Below, piece by piece: positions 7,151 through 15,570 of a DNA stretch of 64,000 bases. Numbering within the stretch: position 1 is the first letter of the stretch; each line of letters begins with the position of its first letter. The translations under genes were made by a program, and so were the position numbers. Source of the DNA: an uncultured Flavihumibacter sp. (GTDB lineage Bacteria; Bacteroidota; Bacteroidia; Chitinophagales; Chitinophagaceae); the NCBI GenBank assembly GCA_902168105.1, contig CABHOY010000061.1:80954-144953 (forward strand), given 5' to 3'. The notes beneath the pieces were generated by a model. The model had not been told where the DNA came from, searched no databases, and worked only from the letters and a program-made list of their open reading frames with translations.

Positions 7151-7669
7151 TTAATTGCGCTCCAGGAACACGGCTTTTTCCTGGATCTTAATCTGTTTAC
7201 GGAATGAAGATTTGTAGGGGCCTGACATCACGTCTCCCTTGATAGTTACCAGGTAACGTTTTGTATGACTATGGCTGGTGTTGAAAGTAAAGGTAAAATG
7301 TTGGTCTTCTGTTAGCGGTTGCAGCATTTTGACTTTACAGGGCAATTCCCTGTAAGAATTGGCTTCACATCTGTTTTCATCATTTCTGACAGCAATTGGT
7401 ATGAGGGGTGTTGCATTAGCTGGCGAGATATTTATTTCGAGGTTATTCAGGTACACGGTTTCCCTTATATCTTCAAAATTGACAATCACCCTAAGTTCGT
7501 TATCGCCGCTGATAAGGAATTCGGGCACAGCAGAAAAATAAGGGGTCATTGAAGTATAGGCTGCTGCACGATCATACAACACGATAGTATCCAATTTGTA
7601 AGCAAACAGGAAATAGCCGCAGATGGCCGCGGCGGTTACAATAAAGATGGTAATGCCATATTTTAGCAT
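7151..7669 (-). CDS. N-terminally anchored protein of unknown function, 172 residues
   Basis: The product has one hydrophobic helix at residues 4-24 (signal anchor) followed by about 145 extracytoplasmic residues rich in beta-strand patterns. Two cysteines (in ENRCEANS and LPCKVK) might form a disulfide. The fold is possibly immunoglobulin-like, but I do not recognise a family. It lies between the slipin-like gene and the DUF5690 gene on the same strand. A terminator hairpin separates it from slipin, so it may have its own promoter in the 80-bp gap. Confidence 0.65.
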   Translation of the reverse strand: MLKYGITIFIVTAAAICGYFLFAYKLDTIVLYDRAAAYTSMTPYFSAVPEFLISGDNELRVIVNFEDIRETVYLNNLEINISPANATPLIPIAVRNDENRCEANSYRELPCKVKMLQPLTEDQHFTFTFNTSHSHTKRYLVTIKGDVMSGPYKSSFRKQIKIQEKAVFLERN

Positions 7670-7732
7670 GTGTTAAAAATAGAGCGCATTGGGAAAAAAC
7701 GGAATCCCTGAAAACAGGGGTTTTATAAAATA

Positions 7733-7762
7733 AAGAAGGGGTGAACATTGTCACCCCTTCTT
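7733..7762 (-). terminator. Terminator overlapping the slipin stop codon
   Basis: A 12-bp perfect stem (aagaaggggtga with tcaccccttctt, loop of 6) is followed on the minus strand by a T-rich tail. The upstream arm contains the last codons and the TGA stop of the SPFH gene, so a translating ribosome would cover the hairpin until release. Confidence 0.8.
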
Positions 7763-8857
7763 TGCTGGTAAGAATATTTGTTTCAGCTGCCCCACGATGT
7801 CACCGCCGCCGCTGACTGTGATATTGCTGATGTTATCAGCGATCTTTTCCACATATTCCATCTCCTTCAGTTTGAACAGCATTTCATTTTCTTCCATCAA
7901 TCGTGCGGTATTCAAAAGGCTCCGTGTGCTTGCAGTTTCTTCTCTTCGCATGATGCTGTTGGCTTGTGCCTTCTTTTCAGCGATCAGCACCTGGTTCATG
8001 ATCTCCTTTACATCGCCGGGTAGTATAATATCGCGAATACCGCAATCCAGCAGTTTTACGCCGAGGTTAAGCGCCTTTTCCGTGACTGTATTCATGACCA
8101 TTGGAGATATTTCATCTCTTTTGTCGAGCAGTTCATCGAGGGTATATGCCGCGACTTGTTCCCGAAGGGCCAGTTGCAGTAACACATATAGTTGCTTATC
8201 GTATTCCTTGTTCTCTACCAGTTTATAGATGTCTGTTACGCTATAACGAACAGTGAAGTTGATACGGATATTGGCCTTATCCTTTGTCAAGATCTCTTGC
8301 CCGTTGATCTCCATCTGCAATTGGCGGATATCTGTCTTATATACGGTTAATGCAATCGGGTTCTTCCAGAAGTAATTTATACCTGGTTCAAGCTCCTTGC
8401 TGAACTTTCCGTCAACATACAGCAATCCCTTTTCGTAGGATTCAATGGTATAGACCCTGATGTAAGGTTGTAGCTCTGGTCTCACCAGGATGGCGCGTTC
8501 TACCTGCTCAGTGATGTCGAATTTAGAAAGATCGATGAGGGTAACGCTATATTCGGCCATCCCCTTCCAGAACGCGTGCTTTCCAGCTGTCAATACAGAC
8601 TTGAACAAGCCATTCTCATACAGCAGGGCGATCTCCTGCTGCTTTACAGTGATCACATCTAATGCTTCCGCGAGTGTTGTATGCTGTAATAGTATATTCA
8701 GATCAATAGAAGGCTGGAATGGCTTTGTCATATCATAGTGTACTACCGTTTCATCGGACTTCACCCAGTACGTTCCTTCTTCGAGCATTTTGATGTAGCG
8801 ATTGTTTCTGAACACCAATGCCTTGCTATATGCTGCTACTTTTGTACGTGATATCAT
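7751..8857 (-). CDS. SPFH/band-7 domain protein (slipin-like), downstream of a tRNA-like RNA
   Basis: This protein has 368 residues. The SPFH/band-7 domain lies at about 140-310 (ILTKDKANIRINFTVRYSV, then LREQVAAYTLDELLDKRDEI and VKLLDCGIRDIILPGDVKEI, typical slipin/stomatin motifs). A charged coiled-coil tail follows (about 300-350). No N-terminal transmembrane hairpin is present. Instead the N-terminus carries three copies of a short beta module of the form ALLYxNGxFxxxLxxGxxxFWK, at about 13-32, 76-98 and 142-165. SPFH proteins form oligomeric scaffolds. In bacterial RNA-repair operons, slipin-like proteins accompany RtcB ligases and tRNA-like RNAs. Here the tRNA-like RNA lies about 385 bp upstream on the same strand and a WYL regulator is divergent, so a scaffold role in RNA stress is inferred. 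Confidence 0.88.
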   Translation of the reverse strand: MISRTKVAAYSKALVFRNNRYIKMLEEGTYWVKSDETVVHYDMTKPFQPSIDLNILLQHTTLAEALDVITVKQQEIALLYENGLFKSVLTAGKHAFWKGMAEYSVTLIDLSKFDITEQVERAILVRPELQPYIRVYTIESYEKGLLYVDGKFSKELEPGINYFWKNPIALTVYKTDIRQLQMEINGQEILTKDKANIRINFTVRYSVTDIYKLVENKEYDKQLYVLLQLALREQVAAYTLDELLDKRDEISPMVMNTVTEKALNLGVKLLDCGIRDIILPGDVKEIMNQVLIAEKKAQANSIMRREETASTRSLLNTARLMEENEMLFKLKEMEYVEKIADNISNITVSGGGDIVGQLKQIFLPAKKG

Positions 8858-9242
8858 AAAATTGTTGTTTTCGGTTTAGGGATTGGTAATTAATATATAG
8901 ACTCCATCAGGAGCTGTGTATCAATAGGGTAGCTGCCATTTCTGTAACCTGCGGAAGCAGGCTTGAGTTGTTGTCGGTGAAACATGTTCCCGGCCATGGT
9001 ACCCGGTGGGCTAAATGGATATAGGGATACCGGCAGAAATAAGCCAGGTGCCCGGCCAGGGATCAGTTACACGTTCAACAGCGGTATCTGCCTTTTTCAA
9101 GGCGGTTGCAGATGGAAAAGAAGCCTTTTGCTTCCCGGCCGGCTGCTACCCTGTTTTGTTAGAAGCAACATTTGTTAAAGCAGTTTGCTTTCTGCTGGAA
9201 TTTGGACCTTAATCCTTGTGTGTACATGTTAAGTGTACCACG
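8858..9242 (-). other. Long leader between the tRNA-like RNA and the SPFH gene
   Basis: No convincing ORF is present in these 385 bp. Read on the minus strand it contains small hairpins (for example gtaca/tgtac near 9222-9238 and agcag/ctgct near 9180-9196). It has a second copy of the string ctgcttccgca, also found about 40 nt before the tRNA-like module, and the string aactgatc likewise occurs on both sides. It is GC-richer than its surroundings. It is probably the 3' part of the noncoding RNA and/or the 5' untranslated region of the SPFH mRNA. Confidence 0.5.
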
Positions 9243-9310
9243 TCTATTGCTCTACCTGTCTGAGCTATCTGCCTCACGGCAGAGCGGGATTTGAACCCAC
9301 GACCCATAGA
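9243..9310 (-). ncRNA. Circularly permuted tRNA-like RNA module with closed acceptor stem
   Basis: On the minus strand every arm of a tRNA is present, but in permuted order. First comes the 3' half: anticodon-stem strand tctat (9310-9306), variable loop gggtc, T stem gtggg/cccgc with loop ttcaaat (9300-9284), and acceptor strand tctgcc (9283-9278). Then comes a GTGA tetraloop (9277-9274). The 5' half follows: acceptor strand ggcaga (9273-9268), TA, D arm gctc-agacaggta-gagc (9265-9249), A, and anticodon-stem strand ataga (9247-9243). Acceptor (6 bp), D (4 bp), anticodon (5 bp) and T (5 bp) stems all pair fully, and D and T loops keep the GG and TTC needed for the tRNA elbow. The acceptor end is sealed, so it cannot carry an amino acid unless processed. 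This is the shape of bacterial Y-RNA effector modules and of tRNA-like RNAs reported beside SPFH/band-7 genes. The RNA ends are unknown; it probably starts near 9434. Confidence 0.8.
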
Positions 9311-9440
9311 ATCACCAGTAACGATCAGTTGCGGAAGCAGCATATTGCCAATTATTTTCTGGCAATACTACGGGGCCATTCAGAAACCCTCATCCGGTCC
9401 GCCGCAGCCTTTCGAAACCACGTCATCAGCGATGACAAAA

Positions 9441-9500
9441 CAAAGGTGAAAGTCATGTGCGCACTTTTTTTGCGCATTAGAATAATTTTTTCTACTTTTT
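9441..9500. promoter_or_regulatory. Divergent promoter region with two TGCGCA sites
   Basis: Two identical palindromes TGCGCA (9458-9463 and 9471-9476) are spaced 13 bp centre to centre. Rightward, TTTG (9469-9472) and a -7-like TACTTTTTG (9493-9501) would start the WYL gene with a leader of under 15 nt. Leftward, CACCTTTG (9448-9441) is one mismatch from TAnnTTTG and would start the tRNA-like RNA near 9434, but no good -33 element is present, so it may need an activator. The palindromes overlap the rightward -33 element and are a plausible operator for the WYL protein. Confidence 0.5.
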
Positions 9501-9514
9501 GAAAAAATAACCTG

Positions 9515-10555
9515 ATGCCTGTTAATAAGAATGCCCTTATCCGTTACAGAACTATAGATTCCTGTCTCCGGAACCGTCTGCGGAAATGGACATTGCAAGA
9601 CCTTATTAATGCGGTAGGAGATGCATTGTATGAATACGAAGGTGTTGAAAAGGGGATCAGCCGGCGGGCCATTCAGATGGACCTCCAGGCCATGCGAAGT
9701 GATAAACTGGGGTATAGTGCGCCTATCATTGTAGTAGACAAGAAATATTACACGTATGAAGACCCGGAATACAGTATCACTAAGATTCCTTTAAACGATC
9801 TTGATCTGAGCCGGATGAACGAAGCGGTAGAAGTGCTTAAGCAGTTTAAAGGGTTCTCCCATTTCAGCAGTTTGAATGAGGTGGTTCAAAAACTGGAAGA
9901 TCATGTGTACGCGGCCTCTAATAATACAAAGTCGGTTATTGAGTTTGAAAAGAACGAGCGATTGAAGGGGTTGGAATACCTGGAATTGTTATATCAATCA
10001 ATAATACAAAGAAAGCCGGTGAAGATCGGTTATCAGTCTTTCCGGGCCAAGAGCGGTAACTCATTTGACTACCATGTTTGGTGGCTTAAGGAATTTAAGA
10101 ACAGGTGGTTTGCCGTAGGGGTAAAAGGAAAGGGTATGCTGGTCACTCATCTGGCCCTGGACAGGATACAGGAATTAGAACTTTTGGACAGCCATTTGTA
10201 TATTGAGAATGAGGAAGTGGATCCGGCTGCCTACTATAAAGATGTGATAGGGGTAACTGTTTCCGAAAATATGCGTGTTCAAAATGTAAAGATACTTGTC
10301 AGTCATGAGCATGCGCCGTATATTCTTACGAAACCGATGCATCATTCCCAGGAACTCATAGAGAGCCGGGAAGATGGTATCGTTATTAACTTGAAGGTCC
10401 AACTGAATTTTGAGCTGGAAAGGGAGATCCTCGGCTATGGAGATGGGATGATTGTCTTATCGCCCGGAAACCTGGCAGCCAGAATGCAAAAAAAAATGCA
10501 GCAGGGAGTAATCAATTACAGTGACCCGCTACTGTTCCACAAAACTGAAAAATGA
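9515..10555 (+). CDS. WYL-domain transcriptional regulator
   Basis: This protein has 346 residues. An N-terminal winged helix-turn-helix (about 8-75, including ISRRAIQMDLQAMRS) is followed by a WYL domain (about 140-250, with KPVKIGYQSFR and the WWLKEFKNRWFAVGV segment) and the WCX C-terminal extension (about 260-340). WYL regulators sense ligands, often nucleic-acid fragments or nucleotides, and are frequent in phage-defence and RNA-repair loci. It is divergent from the tRNA-like RNA/SPFH unit, the usual arrangement for a local regulator. Its TGA stop overlaps the ATG of the next gene, so it is also coupled to the DUF6377-like regulator. Confidence 0.9.
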   Translation: MPVNKNALIRYRTIDSCLRNRLRKWTLQDLINAVGDALYEYEGVEKGISRRAIQMDLQAMRSDKLGYSAPIIVVDKKYYTYEDPEYSITKIPLNDLDLSRMNEAVEVLKQFKGFSHFSSLNEVVQKLEDHVYAASNNTKSVIEFEKNERLKGLEYLELLYQSIIQRKPVKIGYQSFRAKSGNSFDYHVWWLKEFKNRWFAVGVKGKGMLVTHLALDRIQELELLDSHLYIENEEVDPAAYYKDVIGVTVSENMRVQNVKILVSHEHAPYILTKPMHHSQELIESREDGIVINLKVQLNFELEREILGYGDGMIVLSPGNLAARMQKKMQQGVINYSDPLLFHKTEK

Positions 10556-12156
10556 AATCGAAGCTTATTTGTTTGTTATTGCTAGTTGCATGTAAAATGT
10601 CATTTGCCGGATCTTCCCGGGATAGTTTATTGGACAAGCTGAATCTGACAATCGAAAATGCGCATACATATGACGCAGAAAAACTTAAACAGATCAATAC
10701 CTTAAGACATGCATTTGCTGCGGCAAGACACCTGACCCTGCAGGAGCAGTTTGTTATTTGCCATCAGTTATATGAACAGTTCAAAGTTTTTAAATATGAT
10801 TCTGCTTTTGCTTATGCGCGGAAGTTGCAGGATCTGGCCCGTGAAATGAATGATTCACAGCGCATCAACTATGCGGGAGTTAAGCTGGGATTTGTATTAC
10901 TTTCTTCGGGTATGTTCCGGGAGGCAGGCGACTACCTCTTAACGGTAAACGTCAATTCCCTGCCCGATACTGCCAGGGCGGAATACTACTCATTAAAGGG
11001 GCGTTATTACTACGACATGTCTGACTATAGCAGTGATACTTACTTTGCACCTGTTTACACCCGTCAAGGGAATATTTATATTGATTCAGCTCTGATGTTA
11101 TATAAACCGCATTCATTTAATTATGACTATAGCTATGGTTTAATGTATCAGAAAAAGCAGATGATGGACAGTGCGAAATATTATTACACCTTAACTGTGG
11201 CGCATAGGGATATTACTATGCACCAGCGGGCGATCGCCACCTCTTCACTGGGTAATATCTACATACGGACGGGTAAGCAGGACAGTGCGATCGTCATGAT
11301 GACAGAAGCGGCGATAGCGGATATTATGTCTTGTACCAAAGAGACAACGGCAATGTTCATCCTGGCTGAACTGCTTTTTAAGGAACGGGATGTTAAACAT
11401 GCCTCCCGTTATATAGAATATGCCGTTGCGGATGCTTCTTTTTATGGCGCCAGGTTGAGGAAGGTACAGGTCAGTGCGATCCTGCCTATTATTGAAGTGG
11501 AGAAGATTAATACGGTAGAGGCACAGAAAAAGCTGTTGTTTGTTTATTCTGCCATCGCGACCTTGCTGCTGCTGGCGCTTATCTGGTTGTCGGTGATCAT
11601 TTACCGGCAATATAAAAAGCTGCAGGCGGCTCAACAGGTTATCACGTCAGCTCATTCACTACAGCAGGAGATCAATTATAAATTGATGGAAGCAAATAAG
11701 ATCAAGGAAGAATATATTGGTTATTGCTTCCAGATCAACTCGTCTTACCTGGACAAAATCAAGAAATTTAAAAAGCTGGCTGATCAGAAATTAACCGATA
11801 ATAAATATGCGGAAGTCAGATATCTTGTTAACAATATTGATCTGAAGGAAGAACGGGACGAATTGTTCAGAAATTTTGATCGTATCTTCCTGAAAATATT
11901 TCCCAACTTTGTAACAGTTTTTAACTCATTTTTTAGAGAAGAAGACCGGATCAGACTAAAAGATAACGAACTACTAAACACAGACCTCCGGATTTTCGCC
12001 CTGATAAGGATAGGAATCAGTGACAATGTAAAGATTGCTCAGATCCTCGAATATTCAGTGAATACTATTTACACTTATAAAACTAAGATCAAGAACAAGG
12101 CGATCATTCCAAAAGAAGAATTTGAAGAACGGCTTATGGATATCAAAGCCCTTTAA
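10552..12156 (+). CDS. Membrane-bound TPR and helix-turn-helix regulator (DUF6377-like) next to susCD
   Basis: This protein has 534 residues. A signal peptide (about 1-20) is followed by a TPR-like helical periplasmic region (to about 300), one transmembrane helix near 325-348, a cytoplasmic coiled segment, and a C-terminal LuxR/GerE-like HTH (about 475-515, GISDNVKIAQILEYSVNTIYTYKTKIKNKA). The layout is that of SusR-like and DUF6377 regulators, which sense breakdown products in the periplasm and control adjacent susCD genes. The start overlaps the WYL stop by 4 bp, an unusual partner for a Sus regulator. The susC promoter lies about 150 bp beyond its stop. Confidence 0.85.
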   Translation: MKSKLICLLLLVACKMSFAGSSRDSLLDKLNLTIENAHTYDAEKLKQINTLRHAFAAARHLTLQEQFVICHQLYEQFKVFKYDSAFAYARKLQDLAREMNDSQRINYAGVKLGFVLLSSGMFREAGDYLLTVNVNSLPDTARAEYYSLKGRYYYDMSDYSSDTYFAPVYTRQGNIYIDSALMLYKPHSFNYDYSYGLMYQKKQMMDSAKYYYTLTVAHRDITMHQRAIATSSLGNIYIRTGKQDSAIVMMTEAAIADIMSCTKETTAMFILAELLFKERDVKHASRYIEYAVADASFYGARLRKVQVSAILPIIEVEKINTVEAQKKLLFVYSAIATLLLLALIWLSVIIYRQYKKLQAAQQVITSAHSLQQEINYKLMEANKIKEEYIGYCFQINSSYLDKIKKFKKLADQKLTDNKYAEVRYLVNNIDLKEERDELFRNFDRIFLKIFPNFVTVFNSFFREEDRIRLKDNELLNTDLRIFALIRIGISDNVKIAQILEYSVNTIYTYKTKIKNKAIIPKEEFEERLMDIKAL

Positions 12157-12590
12157 ACACGTTATAAAATGATAAGAAAACCCAGGTATTGTCGTTATAT
12201 AGTAATAATGATAATATAATATTAATGCATTGTTAATCAATAAATTGGTTCTTATGAAAACACCATTTCACGCTATATTTTCTATATAATGATCATATAA
12301 ATTGTTAACCTGTGTCAGGCAGACTTACTTTGGCTTATCGACCGCATCCGTAAACTATCCGTTGCAGGGGGGAGTCAGTGAGACCACGTTACGATCAATG
12401 TCAACAATCCAGTTATGAAACAAACAATCAGGCCCTAATCAGCTTTAGCCAGGACTTATTGCAGAGAGACATTATCACGTTATGTAAGACATCGGTGCAG
12501 GGTTAAGTATTCCACGTTTGGTGAGCTGCCAGGCTTACCAGACCCATTATTTCAGGCATCAATATTCCACAAACCAATAAAAACTGATCT
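12157..12590 (+). other. Intergenic leader region of susC
   Basis: No gene is seen in these 434 bp. The first 140 bp are very AT-rich. A promoter lies at 12302-12332, leaving a 5' untranslated region of about 250 nt ahead of susC. Such long leaders are common for susC-like genes and may carry post-transcriptional control. Confidence 0.5.
12302..12332 (+). promoter_or_regulatory. Promoter of the susCD operon
   Basis: TTG (12302-12304) is followed after 20 bp by TTACTTTG (12325-12332), one mismatch from the Bacteroidota -7 consensus TAnnTTTG. Confidence 0.6.
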
Positions 12591-15545
12591 ATGACCAATC
12601 TTCTATTTCGCAAGGTGCGTCTGTTATGCTCGTTATTACTGCTTGTAGCAGGTATAGCCAGTGCGCAGACCAAACCCGTGACCGGAAAGATCACGGATGA
12701 AAACGGCAGCCCTGTTCCCGGCGCTACTGTGCAGGTAAAAGGTACCAGTACGGGCACGGCTACAGGCATAGATGGTACGTTCAAGGTGAATGTACCATCT
12801 ACAGCAACCACATTGGTAATATCTTTTGTTGGCTATGTACAGCAAGAGGTTGCCATTGGTGGTAAATCCGATTTTTCTATTTCACTGGTACCAACTAGTA
12901 CTACCCTGACAGATGTTGTGGTAGTAGGTTATGGTACTACACGGAAAAAGGACCTCACTGGTTCTGTTGTATCCATCAAGTCGGCTGATTTCAACCGAGG
13001 TATCGTAACGGCTCCTGATCAGTTGATCCAGGGTAAAGTTGCCGGTCTCATGGTTGTTGCCAACAGTGGTGCTCCCGGTGGCGCTACAACGGTAAGGATC
13101 AGGGGTAACTCCTCTGTAAGGACCGGTAATCAGCCGCTGTATGTGGTGGATGGTATGCCGCTGGACGGCCGTACCGCCAAACCTTCGGTAAGCGCCAACG
13201 GCTTGGGGCAAACCCCGGATGCCAACCCTTTGAATTTTATCAATTCCTTTGACATCCAGTCTATGGATGTACTTAAAGACGCCTCTGCTACTGCTATTTA
13301 CGGTGCAAGGGCGGCAAACGGCGTAATTATCATCACCACCAAAAAAGGTGCAGTGGGTACTCCCCGCCTGGATGTGAATTATTCCGCCGGCATGAGTAAG
13401 ATCCTTAAAAAACTGGATGTATTAGATGCTGCTGGCTACAGAAGCGCGCTAAAACAGTATAACCTGGCCGGTGGTGATGAAGGCTCCAGCGTGGACGCTA
13501 TGGAAAGCATCCTTCGTACAGGCGTTACACACAATGTGAACGTTGGTATCAGCGGGGGAAGCGAATCCAGTGTTTACAGGGCATCATTTGGTATGCTGGA
13601 CCAGCAGGGTATTGTAAAAAAGACCGGGCTGAAGAAATACACGGCAAACTTGAATGGCCAATATAAATTGCTGGAAAATAAAAGACTGGGAGTGGATTAT
13701 TATATTCAGGCTGCACATACTACTGAGCAGATTGCCCCCATCACCAGCAATGCGGGTTTTACCGGAAGTTTAATTGGTCAGGCACTGCAATGGAACCCCA
13801 CCCTCGCACTGCGTAAACCAGACGGTTCATTTAATCTGTTAGGCGTTGGTTCTGCAATCAATCCGGAAGCTATGTCTGCAGCTTATGATGACAAGGTGAA
13901 CATCAACAGTATTCTTGCCAGTGTGTCTCCTTCTTTCAAGTTTACAGATTGGTTAGAATACCGGTTTAATTATAGTATTAATCATCAGGTAGGTGAAAGG
14001 GAAACACAAATTGCATCCTTTATTAATATAGACCAGGTGTTTGGCAATGGTCAGGCCTATTACGGCAGTAATACGCTGACGTCCCAACTGATGACGCATA
14101 CCCTGAACTTTAATAAACAAGTGACTCCTGCGCTCTTCGTTGGCGCTGTAGTCGGTTATGAGCGTCAGAAGTTTGACTATAAGGGGAGATCCGTTGGCGG
14201 TCTTGGATTTACTACGGATGAGTTGAAATATACGGACATCCTTCAAAACCCAAGTCAGACGAATACATTCCTTAATTCATTCCGGAATCCGAAGTCTGAA
14301 CTGCAATCTTATTTCGGTAGGGCTAACCTGAACTTTCTGGATAAATATCTGTTGACCGCTACCCTGAGGGCAGATGGTTCGAGCAAGTTCGGTTCCAATA
14401 ACAAGTATGGTTATTTCCCTTCATTTGCCGCAAAATGGAACTTGAGCAATGAGGCTTTCCTGAAAGATAATAAGACTATCAACCAGTTGGCATTACGTGT
14501 AGGCTGGGGTATTACTGGTAACCAGGAGTTCCCTGCGGGAGCGGCACAGGAACAGTACATGCTTAATTCCAATGGCGGTGCCAGTTTGAGCAATGTGGCC
14601 AATCCAAACCTGAAATGGGAAAGTTCCAAACAGCTGAACGCCGGTATTGACTATACTTTCTTCGGCGGTAGATTATATGGTAGCGTGGACTATTTCCACA
14701 AGAATACTTCTGACCTGCTTTTCAACTTCCCTGCTATTCAACCGGCGCCTGCTTCCAATTACTGGATCAACCTTCCGGCTAATGTAGTCAACAAAGGAGT
14801 GGAAATAGTATTACGCGGCGACGTGGTAGCCACCAAGAACTTTACTTGGAATCTAGGCGTGAATGCTACTTTCCTGAAGAACAGACTGGAAAACTACGAT
14901 GGTCCTCCGGTGCTGACTGGTTCCATTAGCGGACAGGGGGTATCTGATGCTTATGCTCAGCGCCTTACCAACAACCAGCCGCTCAACTCCTTCTACCTGA
15001 GAAAGTTTGAAGGTTTTGACGACAACGGTCAGGGTAAATATACTAACGGTGGTAACAGCCTGTTTTACATGGGAGACCCGAACCCTAAAACAATGTTGGG
15101 TATTATTACCGCTGTTAATTATAAGCAATGGGCATTAAATATCAGCATGCACGGCGCTTATGGCTTCGATCTTTATAACAATACTGCCAACACTGTATTG
15201 CCAATCAATAACCTGGGTTCCAGGAATATTGCTGCTGACCTGGTGGGAACACAGGAAAGCCTCTCTAATCCAATCACAGTATCCAGCCGTTATCTGGAAA
15301 AGGGCAATTTCATGAAAATGGATAACGCCACTATCAGTTATAGTATCGGGAATATCGGAAAGGTGATAAAGAACGCGTCTATATATGTCACCGGACAAAA
15401 CCTCTTCATTATTACGAAGTACTCTGGTTTTGACCCTGAAGTGAATACAGATAAGGCGATCAATGGCGTAACCTCTCTGGGTATCGAGTATTCACCTTAT
15501 CCGACAGCCAGGAATTTTCTGGCCGGCATCAATTTCTCGTTATAA
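12591..15545 (+). CDS. susC: SusC/RagA-type TonB-dependent outer-membrane transporter
   Basis: This protein has 984 residues. The signal peptide ends near residue 25 (GIASAQ). A carboxypeptidase-regulatory-like domain follows (about 28-95, VTGKITDENGSPVPGATV). The TonB box and plug begin at TDVVVVGYGTTRKKDLTGSV (about 106-125) and contain the SusC signature around LYVVDGMPLDG. The beta-barrel runs to the C-terminal strand FLAGINFSL. It imports oligosaccharides or similar large nutrients across the outer membrane with its SusD lid, energised by TonB. It is paired with the SusD gene 25 bp downstream. The regulator upstream and the glycoside hydrolase/kinase group further right suggest a carbohydrate substrate, but the identity cannot be read. 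Confidence 0.95.
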   Translation: MTNLLFRKVRLLCSLLLLVAGIASAQTKPVTGKITDENGSPVPGATVQVKGTSTGTATGIDGTFKVNVPSTATTLVISFVGYVQQEVAIGGKSDFSISLVPTSTTLTDVVVVGYGTTRKKDLTGSVVSIKSADFNRGIVTAPDQLIQGKVAGLMVVANSGAPGGATTVRIRGNSSVRTGNQPLYVVDGMPLDGRTAKPSVSANGLGQTPDANPLNFINSFDIQSMDVLKDASATAIYGARAANGVIIITTKKGAVGTPRLDVNYSAGMSKILKKLDVLDAAGYRSALKQYNLAGGDEGSSVDAMESILRTGVTHNVNVGISGGSESSVYRASFGMLDQQGIVKKTGLKKYTANLNGQYKLLENKRLGVDYYIQAAHTTEQIAPITSNAGFTGSLIGQALQWNPTLALRKPDGSFNLLGVGSAINPEAMSAAYDDKVNINSILASVSPSFKFTDWLEYRFNYSINHQVGERETQIASFINIDQVFGNGQAYYGSNTLTSQLMTHTLNFNKQVTPALFVGAVVGYERQKFDYKGRSVGGLGFTTDELKYTDILQNPSQTNTFLNSFRNPKSELQSYFGRANLNFLDKYLLTATLRADGSSKFGSNNKYGYFPSFAAKWNLSNEAFLKDNKTINQLALRVGWGITGNQEFPAGAAQEQYMLNSNGGASLSNVANPNLKWESSKQLNAGIDYTFFGGRLYGSVDYFHKNTSDLLFNFPAIQPAPASNYWINLPANVVNKGVEIVLRGDVVATKNFTWNLGVNATFLKNRLENYDGPPVLTGSISGQGVSDAYAQRLTNNQPLNSFYLRKFEGFDDNGQGKYTNGGNSLFYMGDPNPKTMLGIITAVNYKQWALNISMHGAYGFDLYNNTANTVLPINNLGSRNIAADLVGTQESLSNPITVSSRYLEKGNFMKMDNATISYSIGNIGKVIKNASIYVTGQNLFIITKYSGFDPEVNTDKAINGVTSLGIEYSPYPTARNFLAGINFSL

Positions 15546-15570
15546 TTCACTGATCTAAAAAATTACTACT

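Noticed and set aside
9230..9320. tRNA 3'-end fragment as an attachment site of an integrated element
   Set aside because: The fragment is not isolated. The matching 5' half follows immediately with full pairing in all four stems, and no integrase or second copy is visible, so a structured tRNA-like RNA explains it better.
8984..9502. Three overlapping short frames on the plus strand
   Set aside because: They overlap the tRNA-like RNA and leader on the opposite strand, overlap one another in different frames, and show no recognisable protein pattern.
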